From positions 1 through 18,183 of the forward strand of contig CAZQXD010000079.1 of assembly GCA_964597315.1 (NCBI GenBank): a stretch of 18,183 bases of DNA, given 5' to 3'. The DNA is from CAZQXD01 sp964597315. Lineage in GTDB: Bacteria > Pseudomonadota > Gammaproteobacteria > Competibacterales > Competibacteraceae. Shown in pieces: positions 1 through 7,782 of this stretch. Position numbers and translations under genes: made by a program. The number at the start of each line of letters is the position of its first letter. Position 1 is the stretch's first letter. The notes under the pieces are model-generated. The model saw only the letters and a program-made list of their open reading frames with translations, searched no databases and was not told the DNA's origin.

Positions 1-527
1 GGGGCGCTCTGATCAGCCTGCTGCTGAGCCTGGCCCCAGCCATGGATCTCAAGGGTATGTTGTTCTGGCTGATGGGCGACCTGTCCTCGCCCCCGCCCCC
101 CCTCGGCGCCCTGTTGGCGCTGGGGCTGGGGCTGCTGGTCTCTCTGCCCCTGGCCCGCTCCTTGAATGTCCTGGCCCACGGCGAACTGTTGGCCGGCAGC
201 TTGGGGGTGGCGGTGGGACCACTGCGACTGGTCGTTTATGTGCTGGCCTCGCTACTGGCGGCGGGGGCGGTCACCGTGGCTGGCAGCGTGGGCTTTGTGG
301 GCCTGGTCACTCCCCACCTGCTACGCCTGAGCCTGGGCAGCGACCACCGCCTGCTACTGCCGTCGGCAGTGCTTGCGGGGGGCAGCCTACTGGTGCTGGC
401 CGACACCTTGTCCCGAACGCTGCTAGCCCCCCGGCAACTGCCTGTGGGGGCCGTTACCGCCTTGCTGGGGGTGCCCTTGTTTCTCTATCTGCTGCACAGT
501 GGCCGGGGCCGCCGACGGACATGGTAG
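1..527 (+). CDS. FecCD/BtuC-family ABC importer permease, C-terminal part
   Basis: The frame is open from the left edge (first full codon at position 3) to a TAG at 525-527, so the 5' part lies outside the window. The 174 visible residues are almost wholly hydrophobic, with several membrane helices. They carry the hallmark end of the BtuC/FecD/FhuB family: a GSVGFVGLVTPHLLRL segment, then GSDHR, a LADTLSRT helix and the closing QLPVGAVTALLGVPLFLYLL. Such permeases form the inner-membrane channel that takes a siderophore, heme or cobalamin from a periplasmic binding protein. The stop overlaps the start of the ATPase gene by 7 nt, as expected for subunits of one complex. The substrate (iron chelate or B12) cannot be told from this part; the binding protein is not in view. 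Confidence 0.93.
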   Translation, partial: GALISLLLSLAPAMDLKGMLFWLMGDLSSPPPPLGALLALGLGLLVSLPLARSLNVLAHGELLAGSLGVAVGPLRLVVYVLASLLAAGAVTVAGSVGFVGLVTPHLLRLSLGSDHRLLLPSAVLAGGSLLVLADTLSRTLLAPRQLPVGAVTALLGVPLFLYLLHSGRGRRRTW

Positions 528-1294
528 CCCCCATACTGGCCTGCCAGAACCTGACCGTAAGCGTGGCCGGCAAGCCCGTGTGCGGGGCGCTGAACCTGAT
601 GCTGACGCCGGGCCGACGGTTGGCGATACTGGGGGGCAACGGGGTGGGCAAAACCACCCTACTCCACACTTTGGCGGGGTTGCATCCCCCCGCAGCCGGT
701 CAAGTGCTATTGGACGGCCGCTCCCTGGCGGAGCTGCCCCGCGCCCGAGTGGCCCGCCGACTTGGCCTGCTGCCCCAAGACCACGAGGATGCGTTTCCAG
801 CTACGGTCCTGGAAACCGCCCTGATCGGCCGCCATGCCCATCTCTCCCGTTGGGGTTGGGAGTCGGCCCAAGACCTGGCCGAGGCCCGTTCGGCCCTGGC
901 CGAGGTGGGGCTGGCGGGCTTGGAAGAACGTGCTGTGCAATCCCTGTCTGGAGGGGAGCGGCGACGGCTGGGCCTGGCCACCCTGCTCACCCAGGACCCG
1001 GCCCTGTGGCTGCTGGACGAGCCTACCAACCATCTGGACCTGGCTCATCAGATCCGTTTGCTGGAACGGCTGGCCGAACGGGTAGCGGCCCAGGGCCGGG
1101 CTTGGGTCATGGTGACCCATGATCCCAGCCTTGCGGCCCGGTTCTGCGATCGGGCGCTGCTGCTGTTCGGAGCGGGAGAAACCCTGGAAGGGCGCTGCCA
1201 AGAACTACTGAGCGAGGCCCATTTGAGCCGCTTGTACGGCTATCCCCTGCGACGGCTGGAAGGCCCCCGGGGACCGGTGTTCGCCCCGGATTGA
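521..1294 (+). CDS. ABC transporter ATP-binding protein (FecE/BtuD type)
   Basis: A complete 257-aa ATPase, normal size for the iron-siderophore/cobalamin importer class. Visible motifs are Walker A GGNGVGKT (residues 38-45), Q-loop Gln86, signature LSGGE (142-146), Walker B ending in Asp166 with catalytic Glu167, the D-loop after it (NHLD) and the switch His200. It should power the permease encoded just upstream, at the cytoplasmic face of the inner membrane. The ATG at 521 lies inside the last codons of the permease gene, so the two are probably translationally coupled. No strong Shine-Dalgarno sequence is seen. Which ligand is carried is not determinable here. Confidence 0.95.
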   Translation: MVAPILACQNLTVSVAGKPVCGALNLMLTPGRRLAILGGNGVGKTTLLHTLAGLHPPAAGQVLLDGRSLAELPRARVARRLGLLPQDHEDAFPATVLETALIGRHAHLSRWGWESAQDLAEARSALAEVGLAGLEERAVQSLSGGERRRLGLATLLTQDPALWLLDEPTNHLDLAHQIRLLERLAERVAAQGRAWVMVTHDPSLAARFCDRALLLFGAGETLEGRCQELLSEAHLSRLYGYPLRRLEGPRGPVFAPD

Positions 1295-1387
1295 CGGGCG
1301 CGCCGCCCGCCGCCCCGAGCAAACCCACTATACTCCCTGGTTTAAACTACCCTTGCGTCCCATGATCGAGCCACTGCCTCAACTCTG

Positions 1388-2002
1388 ATGCTTTATTACC
1401 TGGATCTGTTTGGTATCGCCGTTTTCGCCACCAGCGGCGCCATTGCCGCTAGCCGCGCCCGCCTGGATTTATTCGGTGTGGTGGTGGTGGCCGGGGTCAC
1501 CGCCGTGGGCGGAGGCAGCTTGCGGGATTTGCTGCTGGGCGCCCAGCCGGTGTTCTGGATCGTCGATACCACGTATCTGATCGTGGCTGCCGCAGCGGCG
1601 GTGGCCACTTTCATCTACTCCCCTCGGGGGGAGGTGCCGATAGGCACTCTGCGGGTGGCCGACGCCTTGGGTCTGGCCGTATTCACCATATTGGGAGCGG
1701 CCAAGGCCCAGAGCTTCGACGCTCCGGCTTTGGTGGTCATCATGATGGGCGCCATGAGCGGGGTGGCCGGCGGGGTGATCCGCGACCTGCTGTGTGGGGA
1801 TGTCCCCTTAGTGCTACGTCAAGAAGTCTATGCCACCGCCTCTCTGTTCGGCGGCGCCCTATATGTGATTCTGGATGCCCTGGCCATTCCCCCGCCCTGG
1901 CCTGCCTTGGTCGGCATGGGGTTGGTGTTAGTCATTCGGCTAGCATCACTTTATTGGCACTGGTCATTACCGATCATCGAGCGGCTTACAAAGCGGGATT
2001 GA
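1388..2002 (+). CDS. TRIC/UPF0126 family seven-helix membrane protein (YicG/YadS-like)
   Basis: A 204-aa integral membrane protein made of two similar halves, each with the family's glycine-rich bend followed by Arg-Asp: GGGSLRD at residues 41-47 and GGVIRD at 128-133, the second followed by LLCGDVPLVLR. This is the pattern of UPF0126, the bacterial relatives of trimeric intracellular cation (TRIC) channels, and the length is typical. The family is thought to conduct K+ or other monovalent cations; the role in this organism is not known. The ATG at 1388 has no good Shine-Dalgarno sequence but places the first helix at the N-terminus as in homologs. A TATACT hexamer near 1328 could be a -10 element. 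The gene is followed by the DnaA-box region. Confidence 0.92.
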   Translation: MLYYLDLFGIAVFATSGAIAASRARLDLFGVVVVAGVTAVGGGSLRDLLLGAQPVFWIVDTTYLIVAAAAAVATFIYSPRGEVPIGTLRVADALGLAVFTILGAAKAQSFDAPALVVIMMGAMSGVAGGVIRDLLCGDVPLVLRQEVYATASLFGGALYVILDALAIPPPWPALVGMGLVLVIRLASLYWHWSLPIIERLTKRD

Positions 2003-2087
2003 CATGACTTTAAAAATCAGAGTTATACACAGGGCGGATTGGTTTCAGGTTGATAAGCGGACAGGATGCTGGTTGGCCAGCATTTTG

Positions 2088-2100
2088 TAATTCATTGATA
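2088..2100 (-). promoter_or_regulatory. Candidate IHF-binding site
   Basis: The minus strand reads TATCAATGAATTA, which fits every fixed position of WATCAANNNNTTR. It sits between the upstream DnaA box and the AT-rich stretch, similar to the IHF site position in enterobacterial origins. A 13-mer with this degeneracy can occur by chance in AT-rich DNA, so the support comes from the context. Confidence 0.4.
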
Positions 2101-2170
2101 GTAATATATATTTTTTTATGGCATTGCAAAAAACCCAACACCCGCCAGGACTTAGGCCAAAAACCGAACC

Positions 2171-2215
2171 TTATCCACAAAGTTATCCACAAAGTTATCC
2201 ACAAAGTTATCCACA
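2171..2215 (+). repeat. Four tandem perfect DnaA boxes, 12-bp period
   Basis: TTATCCACA occurs at 2171-2179, 2183-2191, 2195-2203 and 2207-2215. The three spacers are all AAG, so the unit is a 12-mer repeated in phase. TTATCCACA is the high-affinity E. coli DnaA box. All four point the same way and the last ends 18 nt before the priA start codon. Confidence 0.92.
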
Positions 2216-2233
2216 GGCCAAACGGCGCTTCCC

Positions 2234-4447
2234 GTGAACCCTTCCATCCTCAGAATCGCCGTTCCCTCTCCCCTGACTGAGGGGCTGGATTACCTGATTC
2301 CGACTGGGCTGGACCCGGCCAGTTTACGCCCTGGCATCCGGGTGCGTGTGCCCCTGGGCGGCAGTCGCAAGGTGGGGGTCTTAGTGGAACTGCGGACGAG
2401 CAGCCCCCTAACCCCGGAACGGCTGCGTCTGGCCCTGGAGGTTCTGGACTCCGAGCCGCTGATCGCCCCCGACTTACTGGAACTGGCTGCTTGGGCGGTC
2501 CGCTACTATCACCACCCGCCGGGAGAGGTATACGCCACCCTGCTGCCCGCGCCTTTACGCAAGGGCCAACCGGCCCGCTTCGAATCCGTCACCCTGTGGC
2601 GGCTCACCGACGCCGGTCGCGAGGCGCTAGCCGGGGATGCCGTGTCCCGCGCGCCTAGACGCCGACAGATCCTGAACTTTCTGAGTCGCCACCCGCAAGG
2701 CGTGGCCGCGCCGCTACTGCGCCGGGAGCTGACCCCGAGTAGTGACCTGCTGCGGGCGATCCGGGAGCGGGGCTGGGTGGAACTCAGTGATACCGAGTTC
2801 GTCCCCGCGCTGGAACCGTCCCCGCGCCGGGATGAACCGCCCGTGCTGAACCCAGATCAGCGCCGGGCCGTGAATGCCGTGCGCGCCGCCCTGGATGGCT
2901 TCGGGGTGTTTCTGCTCAATGGGGTCACCGGCAGCGGCAAGACCGAGGTTTATCTGCGTATCATGGAACAGGTCCTGGCCCAGGGTCGCCAAGTGTTGGT
3001 GCTGGTGCCGGAGATCGGCCTGACGCCCCAGTTGCTGGAACGGGTCCGCCGCCGCCTGCCCTACCCCCTGGTGGTGATGCATTCAGCCCTGAACGACCGG
3101 GAACGACTGGATGCCTGGCTCATGGCCCGGAACGGCCAGGCGGCGGTGGTGATCGGCACCCGCTCGGCGGTGTTCGCGCCCTTGCCCAATCCCGGGCTGT
3201 TCATCGTCGATGAAGAACACGACCCTTCGCTCAAACAACAAGAAGGCTTTCGCTACCATGCCCGGGATCTGCTGGTGATGCGCGCCCGCCAGAGGGGGAT
3301 ACCGGTGTTGATGGGGTCGGCCACCCCGTCCCTGGAAAGCTTGTATAACGTCCGTCGCGGCCGTTATGAAGAACTGCCCCTACCAGCTCGGGTGGGTCGG
3401 GCCGTGGAACCCCCTATCGAGCTTCTGGACGTACGCCGCCAGGAAATGGAAGAAGGACTGTCCCGGCCCCTGCTGGCGCGGATACGGGCGCATCTTCAGC
3501 GGGGCGAACAGGTCTTGCTGTTCCTAAACCGCCGAGGCTTCGCCCCCACCCTGATCTGCCACGAATGCGGCTGGCTGGGCCAATGCCGGAACTGCGATGC
3601 CCATCTAACCCTGCACCTGCGCCACCACCGGCTGATCTGTCACCACTGCGGCTACCGACAACCGCTGCTGGACCGCTGCCCGGATTGTGGCAGCATCGAC
3701 CTGCGGGCCTTGGGGGCCGGCACCGAGCGGGTGGAGCAGATGCTCAAACGGGAATTTTCAGACCAGGGCATCGCTCGGATCGACCGAGATAGCACCCGCC
3801 GCCGGGGGAGCCTGGACAAATTACTGGCCGACATCCACGCTGGCCGACGGCGGCTACTGCTAGGCACCCAAATGCTGGCCAAGGGACATCACTTCCCCGA
3901 GGTCACTCTGGTGGGCATCGTCAATGCCGATCAGGGGCTATTCGGGTCGGATTTCCGCGCCGGGGAGCGCATGGCTCAGCAGATTATCCAGGTGGCCGGC
4001 CGGGCCGGGCGAGCCGACAAGCCGGGACTGGTGACGGTACAGACCCATCACCCCGATCACCCCCTGTTGCTCAGTCTGGTGCGCCAGGGTTACGCCGCTT
4101 TCGCCGCCGCCACCCTGGAGGAACGCTACGTGACCGGACTGCCGCCATACAGCCACCAGGCGTTGCTGCGGGCCGACGCCAAGGATCAGGACTCACCCAT
4201 GGCGTTTCTCAACAAGGCCACGGCCCTGGGCCTGGATCGGGCGCCGCCCGGGTTGGAGCTGTTGGGTCCGGTGCCCGCCCCCATGGAGCGCCGGGCCGGG
4301 CGCTACCGGGCGCAACTGCTGATTCAGGCCCCGGAACGCAAGTCCTTGCACGAATTCCTGGGCGGCTGGGTGGAACGACTGGGGACCCTGAAAGCCGCCC
4401 GCAAGGTGCGCTGGTCCCTGGACGTGGACCCGGTGGAACTGCTGTAA
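2234..4447 (+). CDS. priA: Primosomal protein N' (PriA helicase)
   Basis: PriA recognises stalled forks and D-loops and reloads DnaB for replication restart. The 737-aa product is of normal length. The N-terminal DNA-binding part begins with RIAVPSPLTEGLDYLIP. The SF2 helicase core shows Walker A GVTGSGKT (230-237) and the DEEH box (326-329). The inserted zinc region keeps all eight cysteines (442, 445, 451, 454, 469, 472, 482, 485), and the C-terminal helicase motifs include GTQMLAKGHHFP and QVAGRAGRADKPG. The GTG at 2234 is chosen because it gives the usual PriA N-terminus. It lies only 18 nt after the last DnaA box, so DnaA binding could affect its transcription. No clear Shine-Dalgarno sequence is present. 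Confidence 0.98.
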   Translation: MNPSILRIAVPSPLTEGLDYLIPTGLDPASLRPGIRVRVPLGGSRKVGVLVELRTSSPLTPERLRLALEVLDSEPLIAPDLLELAAWAVRYYHHPPGEVYATLLPAPLRKGQPARFESVTLWRLTDAGREALAGDAVSRAPRRRQILNFLSRHPQGVAAPLLRRELTPSSDLLRAIRERGWVELSDTEFVPALEPSPRRDEPPVLNPDQRRAVNAVRAALDGFGVFLLNGVTGSGKTEVYLRIMEQVLAQGRQVLVLVPEIGLTPQLLERVRRRLPYPLVVMHSALNDRERLDAWLMARNGQAAVVIGTRSAVFAPLPNPGLFIVDEEHDPSLKQQEGFRYHARDLLVMRARQRGIPVLMGSATPSLESLYNVRRGRYEELPLPARVGRAVEPPIELLDVRRQEMEEGLSRPLLARIRAHLQRGEQVLLFLNRRGFAPTLICHECGWLGQCRNCDAHLTLHLRHHRLICHHCGYRQPLLDRCPDCGSIDLRALGAGTERVEQMLKREFSDQGIARIDRDSTRRRGSLDKLLADIHAGRRRLLLGTQMLAKGHHFPEVTLVGIVNADQGLFGSDFRAGERMAQQIIQVAGRAGRADKPGLVTVQTHHPDHPLLLSLVRQGYAAFAAATLEERYVTGLPPYSHQALLRADAKDQDSPMAFLNKATALGLDRAPPGLELLGPVPAPMERRAGRYRAQLLIQAPERKSLHEFLGGWVERLGTLKAARKVRWSLDVDPVELL

Positions 4448-4467
4448 AACAGCTCTTTCTCAGGAGT

Positions 4468-5292
4468 TTAAGGCCCATCCCAAGTCGGCGCCCAGTCCGG
4501 GTTGATAAGCCGCGTGTTGCCGGTCAAGCCCGCGATCTCTTGCATATCCAACTCGCTCAAGGCGAAATCGAAAATTTCGAAATTAGCCTTACAGTGCGCC
4601 CGGCTGGAGGCTTTGGGGATGGCCGCCACGTTGTCCTGCTCCAAAAACCAGCGCAGAGCCACCTGGGTGGGGGTCTTGCCGTGGCGCCCGGCGACCCGCT
4701 TCAAAGTGGCGTCATCCAGCACTTGTCCCCGGGCCAGGGGGCTATAGGCGGTGAGTATCAGGTCATGGTCCCGCAGCCAGTTCAGCACCGGTCGTTGGGA
4801 CAGAAACGGGTGATATTCCACTTGATTGCATAGCAACTCGGCGCCGTGGGTGTCCACCGCCTCGGCCAGCAAAGCCACAGTAAAGTTGCTGACCCCGATA
4901 AACCGGGTCTTGCCCGCCTCCCGCAGTTCCGCCAGGGCTTGCAGGGTTTCCCCCAAGGGCACAGCGGTATTGGGCCAGTGGATCAGCAGTAGATCCACGT
5001 AATCAACGCCGAGTTTAGTGAGGCTTGCCTCGGCGGAGCGCTTCACATCAGCGTAGGCCAGTTGATCCATCCATACCTTGGTGGTCAAGAATATCTCCTC
5101 TCGATCCACTCCGGCGCTCCCCATGCCCTTGCCCACTGCGTCTTCGTTGCCGTAGATCTGGGCGGTGTCCAGGTGCCGGTAGCCCAGCTCCAGGGCATAG
5201 CGGACCATTTCGGCGCAGTCCGGCCCGGTCAGCTCGAAAGTGCCGAACCCCAGGGCGGGCACCCGGGCGCCTTTCAGTTCGAGATGCTTCAT
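4468..5292 (-). CDS. Aldo/keto reductase (AKR5-like, NADPH-dependent)
   Basis: A complete 274-aa (beta/alpha)8 oxidoreductase. The AKR catalytic tetrad is readable as Asp42, Tyr47, Lys72 and His105 (contexts HLDTAQIYGNE, TTKVW, LLLIHWP). The IPKASS segment near the C-terminus is the NADP(H) phosphate-binding loop. Family members reduce aldehydes and ketones such as methylglyoxal or 2,5-diketo-gluconate; the natural substrate here is unknown. A longer frame starts at 5319, but the ATG at 5292 is preceded by a very good GGAGGAG and gives the usual MKHLELKG start, so that start is used. It converges with priA, 20 nt apart, and is divergent from the AI-2E permease gene. Confidence 0.93.
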   Translation of the reverse strand: MKHLELKGARVPALGFGTFELTGPDCAEMVRYALELGYRHLDTAQIYGNEDAVGKGMGSAGVDREEIFLTTKVWMDQLAYADVKRSAEASLTKLGVDYVDLLLIHWPNTAVPLGETLQALAELREAGKTRFIGVSNFTVALLAEAVDTHGAELLCNQVEYHPFLSQRPVLNWLRDHDLILTAYSPLARGQVLDDATLKRVAGRHGKTPTQVALRWFLEQDNVAAIPKASSRAHCKANFEIFDFALSELDMQEIAGLTGNTRLINPDWAPTWDGP

Positions 5293-5295
5293 GGC

Positions 5296-5302
5296 TCCTC
5301 CG
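5296..5302 (-). promoter_or_regulatory. Ribosome binding site deciding the aldo/keto reductase start
   Basis: The minus strand reads CGGAGGAG a few bases before the ATG at 5292-5290. It supports the internal start over the ATG nine codons upstream, which has no such sequence. Confidence 0.7.
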
Positions 5303-5346
5303 TCGTGGACAGGGTTCAACCCCCAACGTTGAGATTAGCCGCCAAT

Positions 5347-5375
5347 CGGACAGCGTGCAGCCAAGCCAATATACC
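5347..5375 (+). promoter_or_regulatory. Candidate sigma70 promoter of the AI-2E permease gene
   Basis: CGGACA (5347-5352) and TATACC (5370-5375) are 17 bp apart and each matches the sigma70 consensus at four of six positions. The pair lies 42 bp before the GTG start of the permease. Confidence 0.4.
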
Positions 5376-5417
5376 GTGCTAAGGTGAACGGCCCCGTAAC
5401 CGCCGCCGGAGCCTGAC

Positions 5418-6464
5418 GTGCACAATCCCGATCTGCGGGCCATGGCCCACCGTACCTTCGTTCGCACCCTGGTGGTGGCGGCCGTGATCGTCGTGCTACT
5501 ACTGGCCTGGCAGTTGGTGGAAGTGTTGCTGCTGTTGTTCGCCGGGGTGTTGCTGGCGGTGTTTCTGCGGGGTATCGCCCAGCGCCTGCACCACTATACC
5601 CGGCTGCCCCTGGTCGGGATGGTGTGGTTCGTCAGCCTGCTGCTGCTGGCCGCCTTGGGCGTCGCCGCCTGGCTGCTGGGACCGCTGATAACCACCGGTC
5701 TGGACGAACTAGCCAATACCATTCCCAAGGCCCTGGACTACCTGGACCAGGAGCTGCGGCCGCCGCCGGTGGTGGAGGCCATCCTGACGCGCACCCTGGC
5801 CGAGGGGCGCTCCATGACCATCACCCCGGAACTGGTACAGCGCCTGGCCGGGGTCTTCTCCACGGCTTTGGGCGCCGCCACCGGGCTACTGGTAATTTTG
5901 GCCAACGGCCTATATCTCACTCTCGAACCGGGATTGTACAGGCAGGGGCTGCTGAGACTGGTGGCTCCGACCCGTCGCGACCGGGCCGGGCAGGTACTGG
6001 AAGCCCTCGAGCATGCCCTGCATTGGTGGCTGGTGGGGCGGATCGCCTCCATGACCGTAGTGGGTCTGTTGACCTGGCTGGGGCTAATGCTGCTGGAGTT
6101 ACCCTCCGCCCCCACCCTGGCCTTGCTAGCGGCGCTGCTGGCCTTCATTCCCAATATCGGCCCAGTGCTGTCGGCGGTGCCGGCGGTGCTCACCGGCCTG
6201 GCCCTGAGTCCCACCTTGGCCCTATATGTGGTGCTGCTGTATCTGGGTATCCAGACCGTGGAAAGCTATCTCATCACGCCCCTGATTCAACGCCGAGTAC
6301 TGACCCTGGCCCCAGCCCTGCTGCTCACCGCTCAACTGGCCCTGGGCCTGGCCCTGGGCCTACTGGGACTGCTGCTGGCCACGCCCCTGACCGTGGTGCT
6401 GCTGGTGCTGGCGCGGATGCTGTACGTGGAGGACGTACTGGAGGACCGCACCCAAAGCCCCTGA
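5418..6464 (+). CDS. AI-2E family (PerM/UPF0118) inner-membrane permease
   Basis: A 348-aa polytopic protein of usual family length. It has two N-terminal helices (about residues 15-50), a third near 60-85, a soluble-looking segment around 90-150, and then four to five further helices. These include the conserved stretch FIPNIGPVLSAVPA near residues 232-246 and a C-terminal pair of very leucine-rich helices. The family includes the proposed autoinducer-2 exporter TqsA and Na+/H+ antiporters, so the name says little about the substrate. A GTG at 5418 with GGAG six bases upstream (5408-5411) is taken as the start; an ATG eight codons later is the alternative. The gene ends 1 nt before the convergent LysR gene. 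Confidence 0.93.
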   Translation: MHNPDLRAMAHRTFVRTLVVAAVIVVLLLAWQLVEVLLLLFAGVLLAVFLRGIAQRLHHYTRLPLVGMVWFVSLLLLAALGVAAWLLGPLITTGLDELANTIPKALDYLDQELRPPPVVEAILTRTLAEGRSMTITPELVQRLAGVFSTALGAATGLLVILANGLYLTLEPGLYRQGLLRLVAPTRRDRAGQVLEALEHALHWWLVGRIASMTVVGLLTWLGLMLLELPSAPTLALLAALLAFIPNIGPVLSAVPAVLTGLALSPTLALYVVLLYLGIQTVESYLITPLIQRRVLTLAPALLLTAQLALGLALGLLGLLLATPLTVVLLVLARMLYVEDVLEDRTQSP

Positions 6465-6465
6465 T

Positions 6466-7338
6466 TCAGGCCGCCCGCATCTCGTCGCCCCGAAACCCGT
6501 CCACCAGATAATCGCCAAGGCAATCAATGACTCGGGAGCGCTTGCCCGGCGACCGATGCAAGGCGATGGCCACCATGGGCAGTTCCGGGAAGCCCTCCTC
6601 GGACCGCAGCTCCCGCACCCCGTCGGGCAGGATGCCACGAGCCAGCACGGTGGTGGCCAGACCAGCGGTCACCGCCGCTAGAATGCCGCTGATGCTGGGG
6701 CTGGAATAGGCGATGCGGTAGCTCTTGCCCACCCCGTCCAAAGCCTTTTGAGCCCAGATCCGGAACACGCACGTCTCGTCGAACACCGCCAGGGGCAGGG
6801 GGTCCTCCTCGTGAACGCAGTGGCGCTCGGAGGTGGCCCAGACCGCCCGCTCCCAGCGCAGAATCTCGCCGCTTTCCGTGCCTGGATGACAGGTAATCAG
6901 GGCCAGATCCAGTTCGTCCTTCTCCAGGGCCACAGTCAGGTTGCGGCTGGGTTCGCAGCGCACCGCCACCTGCACCCGGGGATAGGAGCGGGCGAAAGCG
7001 GCCAGCACCCCCGGCAGAAACCGCGCCACGTAGTCATCGGGAGTACCGACCCGTACCGTGCCCACCATTTCCGGCTGGGTGAACGTGGCCATGGCCTCCT
7101 CGTGCAGGCGCAGAATCCGCCGAGCATAGTGCAACAGCAGCTCCCCCTCGGCGGTCAGGCTGACGCTACGACCAACCCGCTGGAACAGGGTCTTGCCGAC
7201 GACCTCTTCGAGCTTTTTAACCTGCATGCTCACCGCCGACTGGGTGCGATGCACTAGCCGGGCGGCCTGGGTGAAGCTACCGCTATCAACGATGGTCACG
7301 AAGGTGCGCAGTAAATCGGTATCCAGGGAAGGGGTCAT
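6466..7338 (-). CDS. LysR-family transcriptional regulator
   Basis: The N-terminal winged helix-turn-helix is clear (about residues 5-65; SFTQAARLVHRTQSAVSMQVKKLE carries the recognition helix). It is followed by a periplasmic-binding-protein-like effector domain beginning near GTVRVGTPDDYV. The product is 290 aa from the ATG at 7338. A longer frame starts at 7368, but the best promoter puts transcription start at about that base. The ATG at 7338 has an AAGG eight bases upstream and gives the standard MTPSLDTDLLRTF opening. It is divergent from a DUF1127 gene and probably controls it and itself through the palindrome between them. The ligand is unknown. Confidence 0.95.
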   Translation of the reverse strand: MTPSLDTDLLRTFVTIVDSGSFTQAARLVHRTQSAVSMQVKKLEEVVGKTLFQRVGRSVSLTAEGELLLHYARRILRLHEEAMATFTQPEMVGTVRVGTPDDYVARFLPGVLAAFARSYPRVQVAVRCEPSRNLTVALEKDELDLALITCHPGTESGEILRWERAVWATSERHCVHEEDPLPLAVFDETCVFRIWAQKALDGVGKSYRIAYSSPSISGILAAVTAGLATTVLARGILPDGVRELRSEEGFPELPMVAIALHRSPGKRSRVIDCLGDYLVDGFRGDEMRAA

Positions 7339-7375
7339 GGGGGCGGCCTTAGTTTCATTAGAAATCATGATGTCT

Positions 7376-7422
7376 ACTATAAAATCTATTCGTTGGACGA
7401 ATCAACAGACCGACTCCATAGT
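7376..7422. promoter_or_regulatory. Divergent overlapping promoters with LysR-type box
   Basis: A perfect inverted repeat ATTCG-N5-CGAAT at 7388-7402 fits the LysR T-N11-A rule. The leftward promoter reads TTGATT (7405-7400) and TATAGT (7381-7376) on the minus strand, 18 bp apart. The rightward promoter reads TTGGAC (7393-7398) and CATAGT (7417-7422), also 18 bp apart. The palindrome covers the -35 of the rightward promoter and overlaps the leftward one, so one bound dimer could act on both genes. Confidence 0.6.
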
Positions 7423-7457
7423 GGCTACATCTATTCACAACAGCAGAGGGTGAGGCC

Positions 7458-7742
7458 ATGGGGGCATCCAGCTTCTATTCTCAACATAGGCCAGGCTTTT
7501 GGAGTCTTGCCCTGGAATTCGCCGGTCGGCTGGTTGCGCGCTGGTTGCGGGCCCGGGAACTGGCCCGCCAGCGCCGGGAGCTTTTGGAACTGGATGAGCA
7601 GATGCTCAAAGACATAGGCATCAGCCGGGCCGATGCGGTGCGGGAGGCGAATCGCAGCCCGTGGGACGACTCCCTAGCGAGGCCGCGCCGGTCCTGGCCA
7701 CGGCGCCCTACCCGGGGCTGGCTGCCGGGACGGCAGGGCTAA
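7458..7742 (+). CDS. DUF1127 small basic protein
   Basis: A 94-aa arginine-rich protein with a typical DUF1127 core around residues 32-68 (RARELARQRRELLELDEQML, then KDIGISRADAVREA, then SPW). The C-terminal 20 residues are a low-complexity Arg/Pro/Trp tail. Short DUF1127 proteins in alphaproteobacteria have been tied to RNA turnover and phosphate or carbon metabolism; in gammaproteobacteria the role is mostly unknown. The gene is divergent from a LysR regulator, an arrangement common for this family, and likely answers to it. The ATG at 7458 follows a GAGGGTGAGG stretch. Confidence 0.88.
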   Translation: MGASSFYSQHRPGFWSLALEFAGRLVARWLRARELARQRRELLELDEQMLKDIGISRADAVREANRSPWDDSLARPRRSWPRRPTRGWLPGRQG

Positions 7743-7782
7743 GCCCGACACCATTCGTTCGGCCGCGGCCTGGATGGGTGCT

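Larger units (their letters stand above)
2003..2233. other. oriC-like non-coding region: DnaA boxes, IHF match and AT-rich stretch
   Basis: This gap between the TRIC gene and priA holds, left to right: a DnaA box TTATACACA at 2023-2031; a perfect match to the IHF consensus WATCAANNNNTTR on the minus strand at 2088-2100; a strongly AT-rich segment (about 2083-2133, including a run of T at 2111-2117) in otherwise GC-rich DNA, suitable as an unwinding element; and four identical DnaA boxes in tandem at 2171-2215. No coding sequence is convincing. The combination is what a bacterial replication origin looks like, but it could instead be a DnaA-titrating or DnaA-responsive regulatory site of priA. 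The boxes and AT-richness are seen; the function is inferred. Confidence 0.6.

Noticed and set aside
499..1122. Frame overlapping the ABC ATPase gene
   Set aside because: Gly/Pro/Arg-rich shadow of a GC-rich gene that has all ABC motifs in the other frame.
2171..2215. Tandem repeat as CRISPR or plasmid iterons
   Set aside because: The 12-bp units with AAG spacers are exactly DnaA boxes. There are no unique spacers, no cas or rep-initiator gene, and the neighbours are chromosomal.
2050..2280. Open frame across the DnaA-box region
   Set aside because: It runs over tandem DnaA boxes and the AT-rich patch, has repeat-derived residues (KVIHKVIHKVIH) and overlaps the priA start in another frame; not a gene.
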